Shown here: one piece after another, positions 15,621 to 23,397 of the stretch
Numbering within the stretch: the stretch's first letter is position 1
Layout of the letters: each line of letters opens with the position of its first letter
Assembly: GCA_964607765.1 (NCBI GenBank)
Contig: CAZSNT010000143.1
Location: 1-26,458 of the forward strand
Source of the DNA: CAZSNT01 sp964607765
GTDB taxonomy: Bacteria > Verrucomicrobiota > Lentisphaeria > Oligosphaerales > JABHEG01
Reading direction: 5' to 3'
DNA: 26,458 bases
Program-made: the position numbers and the translations under genes
The notes under the pieces: model-generated
What the model saw: only the letters and a program-made list of their open reading frames with translations
Databases searched by the model: none
Told to the model about the DNA's origin: nothing

Positions 15621-15959
15621 CTACGCGGTCTGCTGCAGCGCCTGGTCGTTCGACGCAAATGCGCCGAGGCCCTCCTGTTTGCCGGTTTCCCCGAAGCCGG
15701 CAAGGAACAGCCTGCTGATTTCGTGCAGGGCATCGCGTGCGTCGTTGCCTTTGACAGCGACAGACACCCGCGCGCCCTGCGGCGCCCCCAACATCAGAAG
15801 TGCAAGTACGCTCTTGGCGTTGGCTCTCCTGCCCGCCAGTTCCAGCGCGATGTCGGCTTCGTACCGTGCGGCTGTTCGTGCCAGGAGAGCGGCTGCACGA
15901 GCGTGCAGCCCCAAGGCGTTCATTATCTCAAACGTCGAGTGCAGTTCAGGCATGCGCAT
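15621..15959 (-). CDS. ptsH: HPr-like phosphocarrier protein of the PTS
   Basis: A 112-residue cytoplasmic HPr. The phosphoryl-accepting His19 lies in NALGLHARAAA, the expected context for His15. The regulatory serine site is conserved as AKSVLALLMLG with Ser50, matching Ser46 of HPr proteins that are controlled by HPr kinase/phosphorylase. The fold is complete by about residue 92; about 20 more residues (TGKQEGLGAF onward) form a polar C-terminal tail not usual in HPr. GGAGGGGG at six to seven bases before the ATG supports the start at 15959. No enzyme I or EII gene is near. In bacteria without sugar PTS permeases, HPr of this kind often has a regulatory role, which would suit this signalling neighbourhood (inference). 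Confidence 0.9.
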   Translation of the reverse strand: MRMPELHSTFEIMNALGLHARAAALLARTAARYEADIALELAGRRANAKSVLALLMLGAPQGARVSVAVKGNDARDALHEISRLFLAGFGETGKQEGLGAFASNDQALQQTA

Positions 15960-16070
15960 ACGTGTCCCCCTCCATCTTCCCGTTTCTGCAATGCAGTATC
16001 AAAGTGTCCGGCGAGCGTTGTGGCCGAGGATCGCAGTTGTCCCCTTCCGAACAGGTTCTTCACCCGTCTA

Positions 16071-16098
16071 ATTATGGTCGTCCGCGGCGGGGCTGCAA
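16071..16098 (-). promoter_or_regulatory. Sigma70-like promoter for the HPr gene
   Basis: On the minus strand TTGCAG (16098-16093) and CATAAT (16076-16071) are 16 nt apart. The start would fall near 16064, about 105 nt before the ATG at 15959. Confidence 0.4.
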
Positions 16099-16107
16099 AT
16101 GGCGCCT

Positions 16108-16138
16108 CTTTCGGAAAGTGCCTCGGAATATTTCCGAG
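16108..16138. repeat. Pair of inverted repeats upstream of the HPr promoter
   Basis: CTTTC-G-GAAAG (16108-16118) is followed three bases later by the perfect inverted repeat CTCGGAA-TAT-TTCCGAG (16122-16138). They lie just upstream of the -35 element of the HPr promoter, as an activator or repressor operator would. Similar sequences occur at 18154-18220. Confidence 0.6.
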
Positions 16139-16198
16139 CGCCTGGCGACGGGACCGGTCGCGGCGCCCGGGCACGGCATCCTCTCACTTTGGCGCTGT

Positions 16199-17857
16199 TC
16201 AAGGGCAATCATGCTCGGCCACCGGCAGGTCAACGTGGAACCGCGTGTATTCTTGCGGCTCAGACTCGATGGTCAGGCGTCCGGCATGGTCCCGGACGAT
16301 GCCGTGCGTGATGGACAGGCCCAGGCCCGTCCCCACATGCAGCGCTTTGGTGGTGAAGAACGGATCGAACATGCGTTCGCGGATATGCTCCGCAATGCCG
16401 TTGCCGTGGTCCTCCACCGTGGTACGGACCCAGTTCCCTTTGCCGTCCTCGATGTGCTGGGCTCTGACTCGGATCACTTTGGCCGCGTCGTAGCCGTCAA
16501 AGCGCTCATTCAGCGCGTCTCTCGCATTGGTCAGCAGGTTCATGAGTACCTGTTGGATCTGCTGCGAACGGCATGTGACTCTGGGCAAGTCTTCCGGCAC
16601 GTCGACCTCGAGCAGGATCTGGTCGTGTCGCATGACGGTCTGTATCAGTGATTGTGTTTGGGCGACGATGTCCACCATGCGCGCGGGACTGTGGCCCTGC
16701 TTGTCCTGGCGTGCGAACATCAGCAGGTTCCGCACGGTTCTGGCGACGCGTTTTGTTTCGGTGATGATCTCGCCGGCGAATTCGTGCACCGATTCGCTGA
16801 TGCGTGTCTCGTCCAGGATCAGCTGCGCGTAGTTCATGATCCCCATGATGGGGTTGTTGATCTCGTGTGCGACGCCGCCGGCGAGTGTTCCTATGGATTC
16901 CAGTTTCTGGCATTGCAGCAGTTGTGCACGGAGCCGCTTTTCTTCGGCTTCTGCCTCCTGGTGGTGCTTGCGCAGCGCGATTTGTGCGAGTGCGAATCCG
17001 ACGTCCCCGGCCACTTCGTGCAGCAGCGACCTCTCCTCACGGGTGAGTTGGAGTGTTGCCGGCAGGCCCGCTCCGAGCACGCCGTAAGCGATGCCCTGAT
17101 GCACGAGCGGCAGAGCAACCGCACACGATTGCGTGCACGGGCCGCCACATTCGAACGGACACATGTCGCAGAGCTGTTGGTCCACCTCGACAATCTGAGG
17201 CAATTCCGGTGCCAAGGCACGCCGCGCACACGCGGGCCAACTGTCCTGCGCCAGGCCCTGCTGTAGCTGGGCAACGCGATGGGGCGCACAACCGGCGGCC
17301 GCCACGGTGGGCGCCGTCTCCGTCTCGGTCCGGACAATCCACGCATGATCAAAGCCCCGCGTGTATACCAGTTCCTCGCAGGTGGCTTGCACCAGGCGGT
17401 CGGGATCGTGTTCGTGCACGATGAGCTGGTCGATGTTACGGATTGCGCGGAGGATCGCGTTGAGGCGGCGCAAGCGAACATCCAGTTGCTGGCGCTCTGC
17501 TGCGTAGCGGATTGCCCGCTGCAGGAGGAACTGGCCGAAATGCCCCTTGACCAGGTAGTCCTGCGCGCCCCGTTGAACCGCTTCCAACGCGGTCTGAGTG
17601 TCCCCTGTCCCGCTGAGGACGATGACCGGCACATCGCTGCCAATCGCAAGGACGCGGTCCAGTGTCTGCAGTCCGAGACTGCCCGGCAGCGACAGATCGA
17701 GAAGCACCACATCAATGCCGCCGTCTGCGAGTCGGGCGATACCCTCGCCCAAGCTCCGGGCGACGCATAGGTCGACAGGCGCATCCTCGTCCTGGGCCAG
17801 GAGTTCCCGGAGCAGGACGATGTCGTCGCCGTTGTCCTCAATCAGCAATACTCGCAT
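16199..17857 (-). CDS. Receiver-GAF-histidine kinase with a cysteine cluster
   Basis: A 552-residue soluble kinase. The N-terminal receiver (about 1-120) has E7 and D8, Asp54 (LLDLSLPGS), Ser82 and Lys104 (YLVKG). A helix leads to a GAF domain (about 140-300). Within this lies Cys230-x2-Cys233-x3-Cys237-x3-Cys241-x3-Cys245, with Cys210 in the preceding SWPACARRAL segment. The HisKA motif GGVAHEINNPIMG carries His331, and the ATPase domain shows NLLTNARDAL (Asn444), EDHGNGI (Asp483) and GTGLGLSITHGIV. The cysteines could bind a metal or Fe-S cluster, or act as a redox switch (inference). The ATG at 17857 is chosen because AGGGGGT precedes it by six bases; an open frame of 45 further codons upstream has no domain content. 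It is followed downstream by the HPr gene after 239 bp. Confidence 0.92.
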   Translation of the reverse strand: MRVLLIEDNGDDIVLLRELLAQDEDAPVDLCVARSLGEGIARLADGGIDVVLLDLSLPGSLGLQTLDRVLAIGSDVPVIVLSGTGDTQTALEAVQRGAQDYLVKGHFGQFLLQRAIRYAAERQQLDVRLRRLNAILRAIRNIDQLIVHEHDPDRLVQATCEELVYTRGFDHAWIVRTETETAPTVAAAGCAPHRVAQLQQGLAQDSWPACARRALAPELPQIVEVDQQLCDMCPFECGGPCTQSCAVALPLVHQGIAYGVLGAGLPATLQLTREERSLLHEVAGDVGFALAQIALRKHHQEAEAEEKRLRAQLLQCQKLESIGTLAGGVAHEINNPIMGIMNYAQLILDETRISESVHEFAGEIITETKRVARTVRNLLMFARQDKQGHSPARMVDIVAQTQSLIQTVMRHDQILLEVDVPEDLPRVTCRSQQIQQVLMNLLTNARDALNERFDGYDAAKVIRVRAQHIEDGKGNWVRTTVEDHGNGIAEHIRERMFDPFFTTKALHVGTGLGLSITHGIVRDHAGRLTIESEPQEYTRFHVDLPVAEHDCP

Positions 17858-17874
17858 GGGTTGACCCCCTTGGT

Positions 17875-17912
17875 CGGACCGTGTCTGTGACAGGTTGGTC
17901 CGCAATGGTCCG
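17875..17912. repeat. GGTCCG direct and inverted repeats in the kinase leader
   Basis: CGGACC (17875-17880) and GGTCCG (17897-17902) form an inverted pair around CTGTGACAG. A second GGTCCG (17907-17912) follows exactly ten bases after the first. The spacing of one and about two helical turns and the position 18 to 55 bp before the kinase ATG would suit a regulator site or leader hairpin. Confidence 0.4.
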
Positions 17913-18168
17913 CTGGCGTCACACCGCCGGCTCGTTCCCTGGGACGGCACGGAATGTCCCCGCGTGGTGAGCGCGTCCGCAAACCCATGCATGACGCCTT
18001 CCCGCTCGTGCGTCAGTCCCCACTTCCAAGCTCAGTGACTGTGATGTCGGCCTGCCCGGGGAAGTCCTGCAGCACTCACCCCGTTCCAGGCCGGGTTGCT
18101 CTTCACACACTAACTAACTGTTGCCCCGTGCATGGGCGTCGCATAGAGAGGGGTATTCCGAAAGTGTT

Positions 18169-18183
18169 TCAGAGTTCCTCTGA
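18169..18183. repeat. Perfect 6-bp inverted repeat
   Basis: TCAGAG (18169-18174) and CTCTGA (18178-18183) flank TTC. It lies between TTCCGAAAGTG and TTTCCGAG, both of which have counterparts upstream of the HPr gene. Confidence 0.45.
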
Positions 18184-18594
18184 CAGGGCTGTACCGGCCG
18201 AGGGTCAGAATTTTTCCGAGCCCGATTCAGAAAATGGCTGTCTGGCGCCGCCGCGACGGCAGCAGTAGCGTGGTTGTCAGAGCGAGGCTCGGGAGACGAA
18301 GAGGGAGAACGGGAAGCCGGAGCTTGTGACTGTCGGCAGCGAGTTGCATGTCATCTGCCACATTCGTTGGATGGCTGTGCGCTTGCGACAGGGGACCGCG
18401 CAGACAGAACACTTTTGCGGGGCAGGCGTCGGCCAGGCTGACTTCCGCCACTGATCTGGTCTTGTCCGATTAAGACACGCCGGGCGGGGGTGGACGGGAT
18501 AAACAAGCTTGGAGGACACTGGCGGCAGTACAGGGTCGTCGCCGCCCCGCATCCTCCCGATTGGTGGGGGGGCCGCCGCCGGAAGCCGTGTCGT

Positions 18595-19248
18595 TCACAG
18601 CTCCACGATGCCTTCGCGGAGAGCATAGCGCGTGAGGGCGGCGGTCGTATCGAGTCCGAGTTTGCACATCAGCCGTTCTCGGTGGCTGAGGACGGTCTTG
18701 GGGCTGATGCACAGGCGTTTGGCGACGGCTTTGGTATCGTGCCCCTCGGCGATCAGCTGCAGAACTTCGCGCTCCCGCTCGGTGAGCGTCTGGAAGACGC
18801 CGGAATTCTCCTCACTCATGCCGCGAACATGGTATTCGAGCACGTCGTGTGCCACGATCGGGCTGAGATAGACTTCCCCTTCCGCTACTTTGCGCACTGC
18901 CTGCACCAGCTCCGCGGCAGCAGCTGTCTTCGGTACATACCCGCTGGCACCGGCCCGGAGCATGGCGGTCATCAGGTGGTGTTCGAGGTGCACCGAGAGG
19001 CAGATTATCCTGGCTTTGGCGGAACTGGCGGCGAGCTGCCGGGCGGCATCGATGCCGTTCAGCTCCGGCATGGCGACATCCATGATCACCACGTCGGGAT
19101 CGACCTCTTGCGCCAATCGCAGTGCGGATCGACCGTCTCCGGCCACGGCGACCACAGTGATGTCGGGCTCGAGCTCGAGCAGAGCCTTGAGGCTGTCGCG
19201 CAAGACCTGGTGGTCGTCGGCGAGCAATACTCGAATAGTGTCCCCCAT
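18595..19248 (-). CDS. NarL/FixJ-family response regulator (receiver-LuxR HTH)
   Basis: A 217-residue DNA-binding response regulator. The receiver (about 5-122) has D11-D12, phospho-acceptor Asp57 (IMDVAMPELNG), Ser85 and Lys107 (VPKT). The LuxR-type helix-turn-helix (about 153-215) has LTEREREVLQLIAEG and the recognition-helix region ISPKTVLSHRERLMCKLG. It is the only protein in the window with an obvious transcriptional output. Two adjacent ATG codons (19251 and 19248) are possible; GGGAG sits five bases before the second, which is preferred. The frame is open for 45 more codons upstream without any domain. It is divergent from the TPR/ExbBD/VWA operon and could control it (inference from position). 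No histidine kinase with an HisKA_3 core, the usual partner type, is present in the window. Confidence 0.93.
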   Translation of the reverse strand: MGDTIRVLLADDHQVLRDSLKALLELEPDITVVAVAGDGRSALRLAQEVDPDVVIMDVAMPELNGIDAARQLAASSAKARIICLSVHLEHHLMTAMLRAGASGYVPKTAAAAELVQAVRKVAEGEVYLSPIVAHDVLEYHVRGMSEENSGVFQTLTEREREVLQLIAEGHDTKAVAKRLCISPKTVLSHRERLMCKLGLDTTAALTRYALREGIVEL

Positions 19249-19435
19249 CATTTCTCCCCGGCTGTTTCTTCGGCACACCGTATCGGCAGAGGCGAGCGGG
19301 CACAACTCACCAATGAACGACGTTTGGGCCCTCCCTGCGGCTGCCAGCGGATCCCTTACCTGAAGGTACCCGTCCCGGGATTGCATTGCAAGCCATCTGC
19401 AGCTTGGGAGGCAATCACGTTGGGAGTCGGTGTCC

Positions 19436-19463
19436 TCGACAAGCGGTCGCGTTGCGGCATATT
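19436..19463 (+). promoter_or_regulatory. Possible sigma70-like promoter for the TPR/ExbBD/VWA operon
   Basis: TCGACA (19436-19441) and CATATT (19458-19463) are 16 nt apart on the plus strand, 50 bp before the ATG at 19514. The small palindrome TTGCA-T-TGCAA (19381-19391) lies about 45 bp further upstream and is a candidate operator. Confidence 0.35.
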
Positions 19464-19513
19464 ACGTCGGCGTGGAGTTCTACACCGATCGACGGGACCC
19501 GGAGAGGATGCCG

Positions 19514-22345
19514 ATGACAGGCCGGTTACCAACGCGGGAGGCCGGAGCTGCGGCTGCCGTGATACGGCCGCGGCGGCTTCTTTGTGTCTGGCTTCTCGTC
19601 TGTGCGGCGCTTCTCGTCGGCGCAGGCCGCGCTTCCGCGCAGGATCTGGCGCCCCGCGAGGTGCGGCTGCAGGCGCAGCGCGCGTTGCAGGAGGGTGCCT
19701 ACGACAACGCCATCATCCTCATTCAGCAGTGGATCGAGTGGTTCAAGGACAGCAGCAAGCGGGAAGTCATCATCGATCTGGAGTCCTGGTATTTCAACCT
19801 GGGGCTCTGCTACTACCTGACGGGGCAGTTCGGTGAGGCGGAGAAGGCGTTCAAAGTCTACCTGAAGAAGTACCGTAACGGCCCCCACGCGTCGCAGGCC
19901 GAGATCTACATAGCAGACGGGCAGCGGTACTCCGAGAAGCTCGCGCCGGCGTTGCGCGGGTACCAGAAGGTGCTCGAGAGCTACAGGCTCAACGACGACT
20001 GGAAGACTGACGTCTACTGCTCGATGGCACGTTGTCACCTGGCGCAGGATCAGTGGGCGGAAGCCCTTCCCCATCTGGAAAAGGTCTACGCGGTTGCTCC
20101 GGACAATTGGCGAGCCGACTGGGCTGCCACGCTGCTTACCATTGCCTTTCTCAAAGAGCTGCAGGTGACACGAGTCTTCAACCTCGTTCCATTCCTGGTC
20201 CAGCCGTCCAGCCTGGCGTCGCGCAGCGTGGCTTTCAACATGGCCGCCCTGGAGGCAGCCGACGAACTGTTCGCCGAGGAGCGTTACCGCGATGCGCTTT
20301 GGGTCTTTCGGCTGGTCTACCCGAAGGAAGAGATCAAGAAGCGCGGCGAGCGGCATCTGGAGCATCTTGGCGAGCAGATAGAGGATCTGCGGAAAGCGGG
20401 GGGGCGCTACCGGGAGCTACTGCGCACGCAGGAGACTATTGCCGAGCTGGAAGCGGAACTGAAGGGGTTGGAAGAGGTGGAACAGTACGGGATCGACCTG
20501 GCCTACCGCATCGCGCGGTCGTACATGGAGATCCGGCGCTACCGGGAGGCGCGAGCCCTGTTTCTGTACCTTCGCGATGAGGTGGATGACGAGGCGCGCG
20601 TCGAGGAGCTGCTGTATCTGGCATTCCACTGTTCGACCCAGATCCGGCCGTGGGGTCGTGCGTTCGAACTGGGCGCGCAATACATGGAGGAGTACCCGGC
20701 CAAGGAGTATTACGACCTGGTATCGCTGACCGTCGGACAACTGCACGCGATGAAGAAGGAGTGGCCGATGGTGATTTCGGTCCTGACCAAGGCTTTGGAG
20801 GTCAGTCCGGAGCACGAGTCGATCGCGGAGTGCATGTTTCTGATCGGGTACGCCTCGTTCATGGAGGAGAAATTCCCCGAGGCCGTTCACTGGTTCGGAC
20901 GTTTGCGCAGGGAGTTTCCCGCGAACGAACGGGCTGAGGAAGCGACTTATTGGCTGGGCATGTCGTACCTGTTCAACAAACAGTACGAGGATGGCAAACG
21001 CACTTTCGGGGTGTTTCTGGCTGACTACCCCAAGTCGGTTTACGTGGAGGACGCCACGTTCCGGCTGGCCGTGTGCATTTACGGGCTGAGTGATTTTCGG
21101 GAGGCGGAACGCCGTCTGAGCGCGTTTGCGGCGCGATATCCCAAGAGCTCGCTCACGGGCGAAGCGTATATGATGCTGGCCGACATTGCGGGCAACTTCG
21201 GCGAGAGCGAGGCGGGGGTTGCCCGGTATCGCAAGGCGCTGCAGCACGAGCTGAACATCGAGTTGTACAACTACTGCGCGTTCCGCTGCGGCGAGATGCT
21301 CTTCGACATGAACGACTTCGACGGGGTGGTGGAACATTTCAAGGCGTACATCAGGCGCAACCGGGACGGCTCCAACCGGCCGATGGCCGTGTACTGGGTG
21401 GGCAGAGGCCTGTGGCAGGAAGGCGAGCAGCAGAAGGGCATGGAGTTTCTGATGCAGAGCGTTTCGAAGTTCGGCAAAGCGCCCGACGCGCTCGGCATTG
21501 ACCTGATTCTGGAGGAGTGGATTGGCCGCAGCAAGGAACTGACTCCGCTCGTGGCGAAGGAGGCGTGGCGCTACCTGGGCACGCTGCTGCGCGTTTCCAG
21601 GGAGGAGAAGGAGGCCACGCTGACACTGCGTCTGGAGCGTACGTTCCTCTACAAGCCCGACCTGTCGGACAAGGCCAAGGAGATCATTGTGGGCAGCCTC
21701 TGCAAGGAGGAGAACCTGCCCGTCGCTTCGGCTGCCGTGTTGGAGTTCATCATGGACGAAGCGCCGAAGCGCGAAATGTCCGAGCTTGGGCTTCAGGCTG
21801 CGCACGCCTTGGTCGATCGGTTCACCGAGACCGACTACGCTCTGACGGCGCGCATGTTCATTGCCGAGCGGGCGATGGCGGACAAGGACTACGGCGCGGC
21901 CGAAGAGCAGTTGCGCGTCATTCGCGAGGTGTTTGCTACTAGCTCAGAAGCGGCGCAGGCGCTTCTGCTCCTTGGCAAGCTGTATATGATTCAACGCAAG
22001 TACGAGCAGGCGGACAAGTGTTTCCGTGACGTTCTGGGGGTTCGCGAGTGGCGCGGCCCGTTGTGGCCTGCCGCGCTCCACGGTCGCGGCGAGTGCGCGG
22101 AAGCGCAGCGTGATTTTGCCAAAGCCTGTGCCTACTACGAGCGGATCTATCTGATGTATGGGCATCACAAGTCGTGGTGCGCGAAAGCGTATCTGCAGCG
22201 CGCGAATTGCCTGATTCGCCTGCAGGAGCCGCGGAAAGCGCGGGAGACTCTCGAGGAGATGCTGTCGAACACGGAGCTTGCCGCGGCGGCAGAAGCCGAG
22301 CCGGCGCGCGAGCTTCTGGGCCGGCTTCAGAGGAGGGAGCTGTGA
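19514..22345 (+). CDS. Large exported TPR-repeat protein
   Basis: A 943-residue protein with a signal peptide: Arg20-Arg21, a hydrophobic core LLCVWLLVCAALLVG (22-36) and a likely cut after ASA at about residue 42. The rest is a solenoid of TPR/YbgF-like helical repeats. The recurring pattern is visible many times, for example YYLTGQFGEAEKAFKVYLKK, MEEKFPEAVHWFGRLRREFP, LFNKQYEDGKRTFGVFLADYP and LSDFREAERRLSAFAARYPKS, with tyrosine-proline endings of YfiO/CpoB-like type. No enzymatic domain is visible; it is a periplasmic scaffold or binding protein. The ATG at 19514 is preferred over ATG 19508 because GAGAGG sits six bases before it. The gene overlaps the next start by four bases (GTGA). It leads a six-gene operon with an ExbBD-type motor. 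Confidence 0.92.
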   Translation: MTGRLPTREAGAAAAVIRPRRLLCVWLLVCAALLVGAGRASAQDLAPREVRLQAQRALQEGAYDNAIILIQQWIEWFKDSSKREVIIDLESWYFNLGLCYYLTGQFGEAEKAFKVYLKKYRNGPHASQAEIYIADGQRYSEKLAPALRGYQKVLESYRLNDDWKTDVYCSMARCHLAQDQWAEALPHLEKVYAVAPDNWRADWAATLLTIAFLKELQVTRVFNLVPFLVQPSSLASRSVAFNMAALEAADELFAEERYRDALWVFRLVYPKEEIKKRGERHLEHLGEQIEDLRKAGGRYRELLRTQETIAELEAELKGLEEVEQYGIDLAYRIARSYMEIRRYREARALFLYLRDEVDDEARVEELLYLAFHCSTQIRPWGRAFELGAQYMEEYPAKEYYDLVSLTVGQLHAMKKEWPMVISVLTKALEVSPEHESIAECMFLIGYASFMEEKFPEAVHWFGRLRREFPANERAEEATYWLGMSYLFNKQYEDGKRTFGVFLADYPKSVYVEDATFRLAVCIYGLSDFREAERRLSAFAARYPKSSLTGEAYMMLADIAGNFGESEAGVARYRKALQHELNIELYNYCAFRCGEMLFDMNDFDGVVEHFKAYIRRNRDGSNRPMAVYWVGRGLWQEGEQQKGMEFLMQSVSKFGKAPDALGIDLILEEWIGRSKELTPLVAKEAWRYLGTLLRVSREEKEATLTLRLERTFLYKPDLSDKAKEIIVGSLCKEENLPVASAAVLEFIMDEAPKREMSELGLQAAHALVDRFTETDYALTARMFIAERAMADKDYGAAEEQLRVIREVFATSSEAAQALLLLGKLYMIQRKYEQADKCFRDVLGVREWRGPLWPAALHGRGECAEAQRDFAKACAYYERIYLMYGHHKSWCAKAYLQRANCLIRLQEPRKARETLEEMLSNTELAAAAEAEPARELLGRLQRREL

Positions 22346-23397
22346 GAGGTCGTTGCCTGACATGCAGTGCGCTGGTGGCCGTGTTGTGGTGTGTCGCGGC
22401 GGCGCCCGTGGTCCGGGCTCAGACGGCTGGGAGCGGCGGCGGGATCCAGGCCACACTGCGCATCGGCAAGGAGCGCCAGCGTGTTCGGTTGCTGGGCATG
22501 AAACAGGGCCGTGTGCTGTTCACGCACGCCGAAGCTACCCATCGCGCTGTGACTGCGGTGAAGGTAAGCGACGTGGAGTCGGCTGACATCAAGCTGGAAT
22601 ACGACAAAGACGTGTTGAGTCGACACCTGCGGCGTCAGGATTGGGAGAAAGCGGCGCAGATCCTGTTCCGCGCCGTGTATCCGGCCGTTCCTTTCCTGGT
22701 ATTGAAGGGCAACAAGGCCGTCCCGTTGGCGCTGCGGACCGGTGATTACCTGATGAAGGCAGGCGCGCTGAAACGCCGCGGCGGCCGGACGGCCGAGGAT
22801 CTGGAGCGGGCGGCCACCGAGTACCGCGCTGCGCATGCCGTTCTGTCCGGGGCCGCTGCGGCCGATTGGTCCACGCGCTCGCGGGACGCGACGTTCATGG
22901 ACGTTATCTGCCTGGTGATGCTGGGCAAACTGGACGAGGCGGAGAGCCTGCTCGCCGCCGCGCAGATCCCTTTCGTGATGGAGGACTGCTATGCGTTGTA
23001 TCGCTTGGCCGGTGCGCATGTGCTGGTAGCGAAAGGCGACCTGCGGCAGGGCATTGAGGAGGCCGTCGGCTCACTGGTTTTCGAGACGAAGGACCTGAAT
23101 ACGTTTCCGGACGCTCTGATGCTGTCGGCGCACTGCTACGAGGGGCTTGAGGAATGGCATCGGGCGCGGGACGTGTACTACGAGGTCGCGCGCCTTTACA
23201 GGCGGACGCACTGGGAAGTCTTCGCCAAGGAGCGCCTGACCGCCATCATGGCGGAAGGGCGAACGACGGACACGGAACAGGCGCGCGTCGAGAACGTGTT
23301 TTTTGGGATTGAGGAAGACGTCAACGAGAAAGTACGACTGCTTCTGAATCCGGCGAAGGATCCGGCAGCGGCAAAGAAGGAGAAAGGTAAAGGATGA
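22342..23397 (+). CDS. Exported helical-repeat protein of the ExbBD/VWA operon
   Basis: A 351-residue protein with a signal peptide (MRGRCLTC, hydrophobic LVAVLWCVAAAPVV, likely cut after VRA at about 26). The GTG start at 22342 overlaps the stop of the preceding gene as GTGA and follows a strong AGGAGGGAG, which marks translational coupling. Residues about 30-85 form a beta-rich segment (IQATLRIGKERQRVRLLG) of a kind often seen before solenoids. The remainder has TPR-like helix pairs, for example LMLGKLDEAESLLAAAQIPF and ALMLSAHCYEGLEEWHRARDVYYEVARLY, and a Lys-rich end. No catalytic motif is seen. The role is probably as a periplasmic partner of the larger TPR protein and the motor (inference). 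Confidence 0.88.
   Translation: MRGRCLTCSALVAVLWCVAAAPVVRAQTAGSGGGIQATLRIGKERQRVRLLGMKQGRVLFTHAEATHRAVTAVKVSDVESADIKLEYDKDVLSRHLRRQDWEKAAQILFRAVYPAVPFLVLKGNKAVPLALRTGDYLMKAGALKRRGGRTAEDLERAATEYRAAHAVLSGAAAADWSTRSRDATFMDVICLVMLGKLDEAESLLAAAQIPFVMEDCYALYRLAGAHVLVAKGDLRQGIEEAVGSLVFETKDLNTFPDALMLSAHCYEGLEEWHRARDVYYEVARLYRRTHWEVFAKERLTAIMAEGRTTDTEQARVENVFFGIEEDVNEKVRLLLNPAKDPAAAKKEKGKG

Larger units (their letters stand above)
17858..18594. other. 737-bp gap without a convincing gene
   Basis: Short open frames exist on both strands, the longest being 74 to about 100 codons, but none has a plausible ribosome site, a recognisable domain or a codon pattern like the neighbouring genes. The gap holds GGTCCG repeats near the kinase start (17875-17912), a perfect inverted repeat at 18169-18183 and TTTCCGAG at 18213-18220. 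It may hold regulatory sites for the kinase at 17857, a small RNA or a decayed gene; the sequence does not decide. Confidence 0.55.

Noticed and set aside
18372..18386. Sigma54-like element TGGCTGTGCGCTTGC on the plus strand
   Set aside because: The -24/-12 spacing fits, but the central bases do not match and no plus-strand gene starts within a kilobase.
18227..18451. A 74-codon minus-strand open frame in the 737-bp gap
   Set aside because: No ribosome site, no recognisable motif, and overlapping frames of similar length exist in the same place.
20417..21805. A 462-codon minus-strand open frame inside the large TPR gene
   Set aside because: The plus strand has a signal peptide, ribosome site, repeats and coupling to the next gene; the minus frame has none of these.
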